A DNA stretch of 64,000 nucleotides from Agriotes lineatus (Eukaryota > Arthropoda > Insecta > Coleoptera > Elateridae): contig CALNHX010002828.1 in the NCBI GenBank assembly GCA_940337035.1, forward strand, positions 62,001 through 126,000. Direction: 5' to 3'. How positions within the stretch are numbered: the first letter of the stretch is position 1; each line of letters starts with the position of its first letter. This document shows, piece by piece, positions 9,138 through 19,785 of the stretch. The notes under the pieces were generated by a model. That model worked only from the letters and a program-made list of their open reading frames with translations. It was not told the DNA's origin and did no database searches. Made by a program: the position numbers and the translations under genes.

Positions 9138-10295
9138 GTGCAAACCTTTTCCCTGCAGAAAATGGAGGAAGAAAACGGTGTATTTGTACCCGATGACATT
9201 CTGGAAGAAGCTAATGCAGCCAGATTTAATCTACTCCCACAAAAAACTAAAAACAGGTACGTCAAGGAGTTGAAAATTTTTCGGTCGTGGATGGAGAACA
9301 GAAACGTAAATGTTGTGATTAAAGAAGTCGTGGTTGCTTATTTCAATGGATTAAAAGAAAATACGCTGCTCCTTCTGTATGATGTACATTTTCGATGCTT
9401 AAATCCACCCTATTTGTTTTAAAAAAAATAATCATAAGCAAGTGAGTTTCATAGTTCGTAATTAATTTACTGGCTGTTATCATATATGTAATTTTGTAAG
9501 TTTAAGACCTTGTTCGCGATCTTAAAAAGTAATTCGAAAGGCTATCAACCTATGAAAGCGAAGACATTTGACCAGAAAGAAGTGGAAAAGTTTCTAAATC
9601 AAGCTCCCGACGAGATTTACTTGCTAATAAAGATGGTTATTGTGATGGAAGTTATGTGCGCCTGTAGGTGTGACGAGTTAGTGCATCTTAAAACCACTGA
9701 TATTGAAAATAAAGAATCTACATTAGTTGTCAATATTATTAAAACGAAAAATTATAAACCGCGTTCTTTTGTTGTGACTGGTGCTGAAAGATATAATTTT
9801 AATTTTATACCGATATATCGAAAATATGCAGCGTTGTGTCCTAAAACTCTTGGAGATGGAAGATTTTTCTTAAATTGTCGATCAGGGAAATGTACAGTTC
9901 GACCAGTGGGTATAAATACTTTATCCAAAATACCTGGATTAGTAGCAAGCTACCTGCAAATCAAGAATGTAGACCTATATACAGAACATTGCATTCGGCG
10001 GACATCGGCTACACTATTGGCGAATGCTTCTGCTGATATCCTGACCCTTAAAAGACACGGAGCTGGACGTTCCTAATCCATTGCTGAGAGCTATGTAGAA
10101 GAGTCAGTGACCAATAAAGTCGAGATAGCGAAAAAAATTATTACGGGTGATACTGGCAGCAGCACCAGCAAGAAAATTCGCTTGGAAGTTGAACCGGAAG
10201 AGTCTGAAAAATGCAATTCTCTGGTATTAATCAACAGATTTTTAACAATTGTAATGTTAACATACATATTTATAAGTAATATTGTTTATGTGTAA
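9138..10295 (+). pseudogene. Crypton-like tyrosine recombinase, decayed
   Basis: The first exon-like part (9138-about 9437) has the N-terminal core-binding domain (LPQKTKNRYVKELKIF). After a stop or frame break and a possible intron starting GTGAGT near 9437, the catalytic part (9510-10076) has the first Arg at residue 53 (ACRCDELVHL) and the H-x-x-R box at 159-162 (HCIRRT), then KRHG at 180-183. A TAA at 10074 is followed in the same frame by AESYVEES, which carries the expected catalytic Tyr, and a basic tail. The order R...HxxR...H...Y is that of tyrosine recombinases, and the overall type is the Crypton-like family common in insect genomes. Decay: a TGA near 9385 and the TAA at 10074. Confidence 0.75.
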
Positions 10296-11098
10296 AAGAT
10301 GTGGCCCAAATTATTTGGAACTTAGCACCTTTTATGTTTGTTTTAAAACCAGTTTAGTTTTATTTGACAGGAGATAGAGTTTATTTTGTTGTTAAGAGAT
10401 AGGGGGAAGTAGCTAGGCCTGGCTACCTCGTTATAAACAATTTTAGCCTGTGTTCAACCCCATCAATAAATATACACAATCGTGGTTAAAGGTATATTGA
10501 AATCTTAGTCCTATTACAGCGTATATATACAGAAAATGTACGCCATGTTTTTACGGCTTAATATTGAAAATACAATCATACGCATTTATACTAGCGCAAT
10601 TCTGAATGCTTGGTTGACACACTAACATTGCAGAATTGCTGCGTCGTGTTTCTGACATACGATATTACTATACATGTAAAAATGCAACGTCTGTTTGTCA
10701 ACAAGAACTGGTGCTTGATTTCAGGCGTTGCTATTGTAATTTGTTATCATAATACCGAAAGCTGACATACTTTTATCTGGCGCAAGTTCTGCCTTTAGTG
10801 AACCAATTGCGTGTTTCCTGGATTACAATTTATATTAAAATTATTCACTTAAAACCATGTTCAAAAATAGTTTGAACATTATGCGTATTAGTGTTATGAA
10901 TAAAATTTGGTTAAATGTTCAGCTTATGTGTATTGACAAAATGAGTGAGTGAAGACTTTTTCACCCACTGTTTTCGCTCGCCCGTTGCTATGTAAATAGT
11001 TTGAATGTACAAAATAAACATTTTCACATTTTGTGGCCAGGTCATGAAAAGGGGTGGTTACCTGACAAAAAATAATTTTGGATATGTTGTATGTTTCT
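10296..11098. other. AT-rich spacer
   Basis: No ORF, repeat or motif that I can support. It may include 3' flank of the recombinase element. Confidence 0.4.
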
Positions 11099-11206
11099 AG
11101 GCCTTTATTAAAAATCCAAGTTTTCTAATTTGGCGAGCGTTAGTACGACCGCTTTTGTGTCACGTTCTTCCGTTTTTGCTCGATAACTCTTTACTGGTGC
11201 GTTCTA
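11099..11206 (+). repeat. Direct repeat, left copy (~110 bp)
   Basis: From GGCCTTTATTAAAAATCCAA to CTTTACTGGTGCGTT, matching 11704-11820 in the same orientation with small indels. The two copies bracket a nested hairpin. The right copy runs straight into the large palindrome, so this module may be the outer end of that element. Confidence 0.8.
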
Positions 11207-11367
11207 TAAAAAAAATTGTTCTACAATTTGTCAAAATTATATTTTTATGTTATTTGAAACCTAAGATATTCAAGAAAATTATTTTTAAGTCAGCCATTTC
11301 GTAAAATCTAAGATAGCGGCCACGTAGGGCTTGGGGCAAATTAAAACATTGTTTTGCTTATTGCTTA

Positions 11368-11627
11368 TACCGGGTGTCTTAAAATGAATTACATCTAGTA
11401 TGCAATCTAAAATTTTCTTGAAATTGGCAATACTGTAAGTCTATGTCAAATTCGAGGTTATCAGGTTATGTTTTGCGTCAGTTTGTGTCAAAACTGGCGC
11501 AAAATCTAACCTGATAACTTCGAATTTGACATAGACTTACAGTCTTGCCAATTTTAAGTAAAGGTTTGGATTGCATTATGTGAAATTCAAAGCATACTAG
11601 ATGTAATTCATTTTAAGACACCTGGTA
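11368..11627. repeat. Nested hairpin: MITE copy 2 inside palindromic arms
   Basis: Outer arms start TACCGGGTGTCTTAAAATGA and end with the complement TCATTTTAAGACACCTGGTA. Between them sits the hairpin core 11424-11551 (TTGGCAATACTGTAAG...CTTACAGTCTTGCCAA), a copy of the family at 8709 and 42171. The outer arms are unrelated to those around the 42-kb copy. Confidence 0.85.
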
Positions 11628-11703
11628 TTATAGCCTTTCCAAAAATGTACCTTTTTGAAACTCTCCAAAAGAATCCGGCGAAATTACATAGTGGACCTAA
11701 CTA

Positions 11704-11820
11704 TAGGCCCTTATTAAAAATCCAAGTTTTCTAACTTGGCGCGCCTGTCCGCGCGTCAGTATGATCGCTTTTGTGTCACGTTTTTCCGTTTTTGCTCGAT
11801 AACTCTTTACTGGTGCGTTA
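11704..11820 (+). repeat. Direct repeat, right copy
   Basis: Second copy of the 11099-11206 module, with an additional GC-rich stretch (GGCGCGCCTGTCCGCGCG). It is adjacent to the left arm of the palindrome starting at 11822. Confidence 0.8.
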
Positions 11821-11994
11821 AAGAAATTGTTCCACCATTTTTTGTAGAGCACAAAATTTTCTATAATTTGCTGTTATAACATTTGTTTTAAACCTCATAA
11901 TTGCCGAAATACCGAGCCTCAAATGTAAACAAGTTACGAAAAACTCAAAAACACGTTTTTTAACAATTTATTCAACTGACGTTTAGCCTACTTT

Positions 11995-12510
11995 TATTTA
12001 TCAAACTCATTCAAATATGATCCACAAGAGAATTTATCTTTTCATGCATATAGTGGATGTGACACTACATCAACCCAATTTGGACATGAAAAAATCAAAT
12101 TCTGCAGTGTTGTTCAGAAGCACCCTAATTTAGTTGAAGCAGTAAGTGCATCCAAAGAGTCAGAAGCTACTCCTGACCAAATTGGATAAGCAGGTGAGAC
12201 ATTTTTCGTAGCATTGTATGGTGGGGACATGAATGCTCAAACTCTTGACGGTCTACACTGTCAAATTTTTGAAAAATCTGTGACTAAAAGCTAGTTTTAT
12301 ATTGCCAGACTGATGCAGTCCGGTATCACGCATTAAACATATATCATCAATTCTAAACATTGATATCCAAGGAAAAAACCGTTTGAATTGTGGCTGGACG
12401 ACAGGCAAGCGAGGGCTGACTCCAATTAAAACAAGAAAAATGAAGACATTACATTTTACCTTTGTTATAAAAAGTGTTGAAGGTGACACTACAGATACAA
12501 CCAAAAGATG
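11995..12510 (+). pseudogene. Remnant of a widespread invertebrate protein of unknown function
   Basis: Broken frames encode HAYSGCDTTS, then HPNLVEA, TPDQI, AGETFFVALYGG, and further on VRYHALNIYHQF and LTPIKT. I recognise this as the family with an HAxTGCDTTSAxF signature seen in many large uncharacterised insect and cnidarian proteins, often in repeated DNA. Function unknown. Stops near 12187 and 12290 and the absence of a start show that it is dead. The first half is repeated in inverted form at 12738-12990. Confidence 0.6.
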
Positions 12511-12737
12511 AAAGGTCTATGTATTACTTTGTATTTTTGTTATTTTTTATACGTATATGTATCATGTGGATACAAAATTATTTCGTTTTGTCTCTAAATT
12601 ACTAGTACAATATATTCCATGCATGTAGTCTCATTCGTAATTTTGTAGGCACATATCTATCATATGGCTGCAAAGTGTTACTTGTTGTGTCTTTAAATTG
12701 AACCAACAAACCGTTAAGATGTGTCCACCTTAGAAGA

Positions 12738-12990
12738 CTACGAAAAATGTCTCACCTGCTTATACAATTTGATCAGGAGTATTTTCTGACTCTTTGAATG
12801 CGCTCGCTGCTTCAACTAAATTAGGGTGCTTCTGAAGAACACTGCAGAATCTGGTTTTTCTATGTTCAAATGGGGCCGATGTAGTGTCACACCCACTATA
12901 TGCATGACGAAATAGAATCTCATGTGGATCATATTTGAATGAGTTTGATGAATAAAAGTAGCCCAAAAGTCCGTGCAATAAATTGTCGGA
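12738..12990 (-). pseudogene. Inverted partial copy of the GCDTTSA-family gene
   Basis: On the minus strand an open segment reads FKYDPHEILFRHAYSGCDTT, followed by SAPFEHRKTRF and HPNLVEAASAFKESE and ending TPDQIV before a stop. It is closer to the family signature than the plus-strand copy (SAPF kept). It forms part of the right arm of the palindrome. Confidence 0.6.
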
Positions 12991-13698
12991 ATGGGACGTT
13001 TCGCCGCCGCCGTTTCGCCACCGCCGGTTCGCCACGGCCGTTTCGCCGCCAAGCCGTTTCGCCACCAGCCGTTTCGCCGCCGGGCCAGTTCGCCGCCAAG
13101 GTTAACGATTTCAAATTTATAGAATGTTAATGTCTAGATTTAAGATTATTTTCAAAACAACAAATTCCAGGTGAAATTCGGTGCACGGTCCGGTCTATTC
13201 CGCATGCGCTGCCAGCGAAGTAAAATTTATGGTACCATCAGCGTCCGTCAAAATGTTGTGGGTGCCGTATCGTCTAGTAATTTTTAAAGCAATGTTGTTG
13301 CGCTCTCGGCGGTGGTTCCGGTTAATGGTTTATGTTAATTGTTAGGTCTTGATGATTTTTTTTTAGAGAAAAAATACGAGAGAGAGTTTGTTCAACGTTA
13401 CATTTTTCTGTTCACTGTTACATTTTTGTGCATGCGCACTAGACCGGACCGTCCACCGAATTTTTACCCAAATTCCTTAACATACCTAATTCGAAAATAA
13501 CTACCGATTTAGTTAGGTTAGGTTAGCTTAGGTTAGGCCATGATCATGTGTGTTTCTATATGTTATTCCAAATATTGAAATTGTTCTGGCGGCGAACTGG
13601 CTCGGTGGCGAAACGGCCGGTGGCGAAACGGCCTGGCGGCGAAACGGCGGTGGCGAACCGGCGGTGGCGAAACGGCGGCGGCGAAACGTCCTAGACCC
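12987..13698. mobile_element. GGCGAAACGG word element with 9-bp TSD
   Basis: Both ends are built from many copies of GGCGAAACGG (right, 13588-13690) or its complement CCGTTTCGCC (left, 13000-13100). Termini are CGGAATGGGACGTTTCG on the left and CGAAACGTCCTAGACCC on the right. The flanks carry an exact ATAAATTGT at 12978-12986 and 13699-13707, and removal restores the right arm of the surrounding palindrome. The inside is itself palindromic around CACGGTCCGGTCT (about 13180) and its copy near 13440. No ORF. Superfamily uncertain; hAT-like is a guess. Confidence 0.75.
13515..13541 (+). repeat. Short TTAGG-type run
   Basis: GTTAGGTTAGG, then GTTAGCTTAGGTTAGG: about five copies of TTAGG with one mismatch. 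TTAGG is the usual insect telomere unit, but a run this short is interstitial and lies inside the GGCGAAACGG element. Confidence 0.5.
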
Positions 13699-13845
13699 AT
13701 AAATTGTTACAAAAACGTGTTTTTCGTGACTTTTTTACATTTGAGGCTCGGTATTTCGGTAATTATGAGGTTTAGAAAACATTTTACAAAAGCAAATTAT
13801 AGAAAATTTTGTGCTCTACAAAAATGGTAGAACAATTTTTTTCTA

Positions 13846-15370
13846 CAATATAAAACGATTGTTATCAATAAAGTTAGCTAAAGGTATTGCTTCTTTCATT
13901 TTAATTTTGGGAAAGTTCAATCATTGTATTGTAGATATTGTAATTGTCTTAGGCCCAAGACCCGATTCTGCTTGCTGTACAACTTAAGAAACAAATCAAT
14001 AAGCACAGAGTTGGGGTGTTTTATGTAACTGCAATACTAAGCTTAAATCAGTAAATGCATTGGAAAAGAGATGCCAGTATTAATAATTGAATTGAGTAAA
14101 GAAAGCAAAGGGCAAAGCTTGTTTGTAACAGGGTTGAAGTTGACGTTCAAATTAATTCAATATTAGGTTTGTGCAGAATGAATGACCGAGCAGAAAGAAA
14201 TGAATAGTCACAAAAAGGTTTGCGAAGTGCATGTCAGTGAAGCTTAGATTTCAATATAGCTAAGCAGTGAAATTGTGAGCAATCTAAAAAAAGGTATAGG
14301 AAGCCAGAAGAAAATAATACGTTGCAAAGAGCAAATAAGAAGTCAGGCAGCAAGACATAAAAAATTAAGTAAAAAGCAGACAGATGGACATGAAAAGGCA
14401 AGTGAAAAGCAGAGAGAACGAGATGTAAAAGCAATTGTTAAGAAATAAACTCAATAAAATAATCAGTGCAATTAAAGCAAGTGAAATAGAGCAGATAACT
14501 AATAAAACGTGTTTGTGGCGCAAAAAGACTTTTTAAAATTAAGAAATGGACAATATTTTAGTTATAAGAAATTTGTAAATACATAAAAGTATCAGTGTTA
14601 GGATCCGGAAATTTGTGTACATACGAGACCAGATCTTGCTTATCAAGATTCAAGCATATTACAAGCATTTACCCAAATTTGAGGTTAGGCGAAGGTACAA
14701 CAATTGCTAGATTTAGTCGGCGTCCCTTCTGACGTCATGTAACAAATTAATGCCTAAAACAAATGATAATAATAACCACCAAAGTGCTACGATTTGAATA
14801 AATAACTCTGCGAATGTTCACAATTTTGATTATTTTAAAGTCAACAACGCTGACTGCACGAGAAGAACCATTTTGTAGGTTTTGATATATTGCATACAAT
14901 AACTACTGTGCATTGGAACTAATTCAGGTGTACAGTGGCCTACCACATCAAGTAAAAATTACAATCTATTAGGTATTCACCCCTGGTAATAGAGTTAATT
15001 GTTCTACTGAGCTAGCGTTTTGATAACAAATTGCAGATAAATAAAATACTTAAAGGGCATACTACCATTTATTTTGGATGAAGTAAATAAAAATATAAGG
15101 CAGCATATTTTAATCAGTCTAAATTAATTTTATAAACAACCCCAAAAGCGAATTAATAATTATTAGAGCATATCCATAGCAATATATAGTGAAGTTATAA
15201 GTTTCTTTACCTATATCACTGTGCTTGAGTTAAACTTGTTGGCGCTCACCTTTTAACATCTTAGTAATTAAATAATTTGCGACGTCTTTACTGTAGCTAG
15301 AGACGGGCCTCAAGTATACTCTTATAGCGATAAATTTTTGAAGTTAAAATATAGAACGCTGACCTAAAGG
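13846..15370. other. AT-rich region without recognised genes
   Basis: No supported coding frame. The stretch around 14040-14480 resembles 48940-49460 in scattered words (for example GGTTTGTGCAAAGTA-like and GCAAATAAGAAG-like), so both may be old copies of one interspersed repeat; the match is too weak by eye to bound. Confidence 0.35.
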
Positions 15371-15381
15371 TAAGTGAAAAG

Positions 15382-15536
15382 CTAACACGTTTTGGGGCTT
15401 AGCTCAACCTTTGGATCCCAGCTGTCGCCGTCGCTATCTTCTGGGTGCGACCTTGGCTTGCTGCGTTTTCGTTTGCGAAAGTCTTCAGCACGCCTGGACT
15501 GTGGATAAGCATGCTGGAAGTGCTCGACAGAAGCTG
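15382..15536 (-). CDS. Candidate terminal exon of an unrecognised host gene
   Basis: The minus strand after a CTGTTAG acceptor encodes about 50 residues ending at TAG (15382-15384): ASVEHFQHAYPQSRRAEDF, then the basic RKRKRSKPR, then an acidic DSDGDSWDPKVEL. Its reading phase (two leading bases) fits the single base left over by the exon at 17219-17378. The basic run could be a nuclear localisation signal. I do not recognise the protein. The acceptor has a weak pyrimidine tract, which lowers confidence. Confidence 0.4.
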
Positions 15537-15869
15537 CTAACAGGTTTTACTTTAGACTGTACTTATATAATTATTTGATGACTTATTCGTTCGCGAACTT
15601 GTGCGGCCGCTTCTCGGCTTGCGGTAATTTAGATTCTAATTTTCCCAAACGTCCCCTCAACCATTTTTAGTTGTTATGCAGTTACCGGTAATTTATGGTT
15701 CATTTATGTTAGAGTTTGTAACTGTATTGTAGGATCATTTGCATTGTTTGTTGGCGTTTCTAAGATTGCTCACTTTTAGGCATTCCGGTATTTTAGTAGC
15801 GCACACGCTATTTTAAAAACCCACTACGAGTGCTTGAGTAAGCTTGTACATTAAATGCTTTGTCGATTG

Positions 15870-17175
15870 TACTGTTTTTTTTTTTTTTTTTTAATTTGAA
15901 ATCCCAATATATTTACAATCTGCACAAGTGCATTTAGTAAATTATGTGATATACTATTTAGACATGTAGAAGCATCCCCAGTAGGATGCTCCTGTAACAG
16001 TAGTCAGCTTGGTGAGTTTTGAATTTTTGGGTAGAAAGGAAACTTAAAGACTATATCTTAAAACTAAAATAAAACTAAATCAAGATTTAATATTGTTTAA
16101 GTAGGGAATCTAATGGGCAAATCGTTTGGCATATATTTTTGGAGTCTACGATTGCGGTTTCGTGGAACTATAAGGTCCATTACTAAAGTGTTGGGGTGTG
16201 CACTAAGACGGTCACTGTAATTAGCACTGAAACGGCTGACTTCTTCTCTCACTGAAGGGATATGAAGATCGTTACGGATAGCCGCGTTGGACACGAACCA
16301 GGGCGCGTTTACAATCATGCGCAGCACTTTGGATTGGAAGCGTTCTAGGATTTCTAGGTTTGAGTTGGCAGATGTACCCCAGAGTTGAATACCGTAGCTC
16401 CATACGGGTTTGAGAATTACCTTGTATAATAGGAGTTTATTGCTTAGTGATAACTTGGAGTTACGTCCCAGTAGCCAGTACATCTTGGATAAAATTAATC
16501 CCAGCTGCTTGCGCTTACTGAAAATATGCTTGCGCCATGTTAGTCTTCTGTCAAGATGCAACCCAAGGTACTTTACTTCTTCTTTTTGCGGTAAAGGATT
16601 GTTCTTTATCTGAACCGGGGGGCACGTATCTCTGCGCAGGGTAAAGGTTACTTGAGTAGACTTGGACTCATTTATTTTAATTCTCCATCTTGTTAACCAT
16701 TTGTCAATTGCGGTTAGGTTGGCTTGTAGTTTTTGGGAGGCTGCGATTGGGTCTCTGTCAGTGGCCAGAACCGCGGTGTCATCCGCAAATGTAGCTGTGG
16801 TGATTTCTGGTATTGTCGGAAGGTCTGCTGTGTATAAGAGATAGAGCAGTGGGCCAAGAACACTGCCTTGGGGTACACCAGCGTTGATCGGAAAGAGATT
16901 TGTGGTTGCAGTTTCGTATTTAACCAGAAAGTACCGATCAAGGAGGTAGGATTGCAGGATTAAAAAGTAGTTTAGGGGGAGGAGTGCTTTTAGTTTACAT
17001 AGGAGTCCCGTATGCCACACTTTATCAAATGCCTGTGATATATCCAGGAACGCAGCAGAACAGTATTTCTTGTCTTCAAAGGCTTGATTGATTGTGTGAA
17101 CTACCCGATGGATTTGTTCAGTGGTTGAGTGCATCTTCCGGAAACCAAACTGGTGATATTTAAATGCCAATTATA
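15870..17175 (-). mobile_element. 5'-truncated Jockey-like LINE with poly-A tail
   Basis: Minus-strand element with a poly-A tail (plus-strand T run at about 15871-15892), a 3' UTR, the ORF2 end at 16097, and an abrupt 5' truncation inside the reverse transcriptase near 17165. ATTGTACTG before the T run and ATTATACTG at about 17170 may be a target duplication with one mismatch. It lies within the proposed intron of the unrecognised host gene, in the same orientation. Confidence 0.8.
16097..17170 (-). CDS. Jockey-like reverse transcriptase, 5'-truncated
   Basis: 357 residues, open throughout. Reverse transcriptase motifs: FGFR at 8-11, FLDISQAFDKVWH (41-53), GVPQGSVLGPLLY (98-110), FADD at 128-131, then KTQVTF-like and YLGLHLDR thumb words and the C-terminal region usual in Jockey/CR1 ORF2 proteins. 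The endonuclease and the first part of the polymerase are missing. The uninterrupted frame suggests a fairly recent insertion. The first Met is a by-product of truncation, not a true start. Confidence 0.9.
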   Translation of the reverse strand: MAFKYHQFGFRKMHSTTEQIHRVVHTINQAFEDKKYCSAAFLDISQAFDKVWHTGLLCKLKALLPLNYFLILQSYLLDRYFLVKYETATTNLFPINAGVPQGSVLGPLLYLLYTADLPTIPEITTATFADDTAVLATDRDPIAASQKLQANLTAIDKWLTRWRIKINESKSTQVTFTLRRDTCPPVQIKNNPLPQKEEVKYLGLHLDRRLTWRKHIFSKRKQLGLILSKMYWLLGRNSKLSLSNKLLLYKVILKPVWSYGIQLWGTSANSNLEILERFQSKVLRMIVNAPWFVSNAAIRNDLHIPSVREEVSRFSANYSDRLSAHPNTLVMDLIVPRNRNRRLQKYMPNDLPIRFPT

Positions 17176-17218
17176 CTGTGATACTTTACTGTGGTTATTT
17201 ATTATTTGTTACTGCTAC

Positions 17219-17378
17219 CGATGATTGAGTTGAGCTCGTTTTCAGATTTATTGTCGTACGTGAGTTTACGGATTCTCGTTGAACTGCCTGGATACACTTG
17301 CTTATTTGTTAAAAATACCGTTGGCGACCGTTTTGCATATTTTTTTAAAGAGCTGTACACACCGTCTCCGTAACTGAG
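17219..17378 (-). CDS. Candidate internal exon of an unrecognised host gene
   Basis: The minus strand, after a good acceptor (TTGCCTGTCGCCCAG), encodes LSYGDGVYSSLKKYAKRSPT and further residues to NELNSII, then the donor G|GTAGCAG. The length of 160 leaves one base, which completes a codon with the exon at 15382-15536. The protein is polar and Ser/Lys-rich with no domain that I know. If the donor is not used the frame ends shortly after, at SSNK. No upstream exon could be placed with confidence. Confidence 0.4.
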
Positions 17379-17459
17379 CTGGGCGACAGGCAATTATATC
17401 CAAGTGGCTATGTTAGGTTTGATTTTGAGAGATTAGCCAATGGTAAACCTTTTGATGAT

Positions 17460-17490
17460 AACAATATTATTATTATTATTATTATTATAA
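17460..17490. repeat. Microsatellite (ATT)n
   Basis: Seven to eight copies of TTA/ATT. It may be the tail of a lost LINE, since the LINE at 53.3 kb ends in the same repeat. Confidence 0.8.
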
Positions 17491-17545
17491 TATCTTAAAT
17501 AATGTATATCCCTGCAATATGCATATCAAATTAAGGCGACACATG

Positions 17546-17618
17546 AGCAGCCGTTAATAATTACACCGTGCCGACCAATTACAATAAGGGGGTGGGGTTT
17601 AGTCATGGCGCCGAATTC
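17546..17618 (+). repeat. Left arm of a 73-bp inverted repeat
   Basis: Matches 21712-21784 in inverse orientation: AGCAGCCGTTAATAATTA, CCGTGCCGACCAATTA and ATGGCGCCGAATTC are shared, with a few mismatches. Together the arms enclose 4.1 kb containing the RTE-like LINE. Confidence 0.8.
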
Positions 17619-18105
17619 AAATGACAGCTTGCTTATAAAAAGAGTATTCTAACCAGAAATAACATATGCATTTGAGAATTTTGAAAGACATATACGTTTT
17701 TCAACATTTTCTATGCTAGTTTACGGTTTTAAAAATTGAGGTTAAACAACTAGTAAATAGGTACTTAAATAATGAAAAATGTTACAATGCCTTAACAAAA
17801 TAGTTGCATGTTCAATTTATAGATGAACTGTCATTACTTGAAAGCTGCTTGACATTAGAAAATTATTTGATTATATAAAACCAACTTAGGCATGACTTAC
17901 ACTTTCCATGATGTAATTACTTGATTTTAAATAGATTTCCAATTTTTGGTTGGAATACTACCTATATACCAGTATTATAGTGCTTAGACGCCCCTACCAG
18001 TGGTCACGATGACGAGGAAATAGAAATATTTTATGAAGAACTATCAAGCTGCCTGCAAACTGATAAAACACGCTACACACTGATAATAGCGATTTCAACG
18101 CCAAG

Positions 18106-18706
18106 GTGAGCACAAAACAGGAAGATGGAGAACACTCAATTGGCGAACATGGAATAGACGAACGAAACGAAAGAGGTGATATGTTAATTAACTATGTTGA
18201 GTCTAATAAACTGTTTATTATGAATACCTTTTTTAAAAAAAAGAAAGCAGAGAAAGTGGACTTGGAGAAGCCCAGATCACTCCACAAAAAATGAAATAGA
18301 CTTTATTATTTCAGATGCTAAGCAAATCATATAAGATGTAAGTGTTCTGACATCATTTTCAACCGGCAGTGATCATAGGATGGTGAGGGCGAAAATACAC
18401 ATAAATCTTCATAAAGAAAGAGCCAACAGATTTAGAACTAAAGTAACACCAAATGATACAACAAAATTACGAAAAACCCAGGCAGAATATCAAGAGCTTA
18501 TCAAACAGGATCTACGCAGTAACACCATAACAATCGAGGAACACGGCTTAGATATTTGTACAGACCAAGTAATAAACATAATATTAAATGCAACAAAAAA
18601 AGTAGCGACAAGAGACAGACACACAAAGGACATTATTAGAAAAACAACAAAATCCCTAATCGATAAAAAAGAAAATTCAAAATTAAAAATAATACCAATA
18701 AAATAG
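18106..18706 (+). pseudogene. LINE endonuclease C-terminal half and linker
   Basis: Open pieces at 18106-18294 and 18380-18706. Words GEHGIDERNERGDMLINY and LFIMNTFF, then out of frame HSTKNEIDFII and TGSDHRMVRAKI, are the later motifs of the apurinic-like endonuclease (the SDH motif is seen). A frame change near 18240 follows a run of A. The second piece leads into the lysine-rich linker before the reverse transcriptase. Confidence 0.8.
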
Positions 18707-18828
18707 AATTAGCTGAACTTAATAAAACTATTAAAAAAGAACTTCGAAGAGATAAGAAGAAATACAGCACTCAAATAATACAAAATATAATTGAAAACAA
18801 CAAGGGACCAGACGCTATAAAGAAAAAA

Positions 18829-19611
18829 ATGAGTTTAGGAAAAAAGGAAATACATAAAATTCAGAATAGGGATGGTGACATACTAACTAATAAGAACGAA
18901 ATAATGAATCAAATAGTGTACTACTATACAAACCTGTATGAGACAAAAGCTGAACCAAACGATCGTCAACGAAATGAAAGTGAGAGAGTCATACGGAATG
19001 TAGGATCCGACGAAATCCCTGAAATAAACATCAATAGCTTAAAAAATCTGGAAAAGAATAGATGTGCGGGACCAGACAATATATTAGCAGAGATGATACA
19101 AGAAGGTGGAGTTGAGCTGAAAAAAGCATTATGTTTGATATACAACCAGTGTCTGCAGCAAGGAGAGATACCGAAAGAGTGGCAAACAGCAGAAGTCATT
19201 CTAATACATAAAAAAGGAGATATTACCAAAGTGGATAACTATAGGCCAATAAGCCTGCTGTCTCAATTGTACAAATTATTTACAAAAATAATAGCCAACA
19301 GGATATCTAGAAAAGTCGAATTTTATCAACCTCGTGAACAGGCTGGCTTTAGATCAGGCTTTAACACATGTGATCATCTACAAACACTAAGAACAACAAT
19401 TGAAACGTGCAACGAATATAATATAGAACTGTATATAGCCTTCATTGACTATGAGAAGGCGTTCGACTCGGTCGAAATCTGGGCAGTACTAAGGTCTCTT
19501 TCTAATTGCAGAATATATAGCCGCTACAACACTTTAATTAAAAATATATACACAACATCACAAATGTACCTACATAAAGGTATTCGAAGATTCACAACAA
19601 ATACCAATTAA
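18829..19611 (+). pseudogene. RTE-like reverse transcriptase
   Basis: 260 residues with the motif series NRCAGPDNI, EWQTAEVILIHKKGD, NYRPISLLSQLYKLF, QAGFR and FIDYEKAFDSVE. The frame breaks near 19585. The next motifs GVRQGDTISPKLF (about 19615) and FADDIVLVSKSP (about 19735) are in other frames, with a further stop after SKSP. Confidence 0.88.
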
Positions 19612-19785
19612 AAGGGGTGTACGGCAGGGTGACACCATATCACCCAAGTTATTTATAACGGCTCTACAAGATGCTTTCTGCCAACTCGACTGGACTGGAT
19701 TAATATTGATGGCCAAAATCTCAATCACTTAAGGTTTGCAGATGATATAGTTCTGGTTAGTAAATCCCCGTAGGAACTGCAAACG

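Larger units (their letters stand above)
11822..13843. repeat. Large palindrome with ~390-bp arms
   Basis: The left arm 11822-12213 pairs with a right arm made of 12738-12986 plus 13708-13843; the break in the right arm is the GGCGAAACGG element (12987-13698). Shared words include GAGGCTCGGTATTTCGG (given here as read in the right arm) and AAATTTTGTGCTCTACAAAAA. Both arms contain the same stretch of a gene-like sequence, so the palindrome carries two opposed copies of it. Confidence 0.8.

Noticed and set aside
12939..13130. Arg/Ala/Gly-rich ORFs over the GGCGAAACGG zone on both strands
   Set aside because: Open only because the repeated word has no stop codons; no conservation expected.
13515..13541. 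Telomere (TTAGG) array
   Set aside because: Only about five imperfect units inside a mobile element; not a chromosome end.
14234..14434. 66-codon minus-strand Leu/Phe-rich ORF
   Set aside because: Low-complexity translation of AT-rich DNA, no start context or domain.
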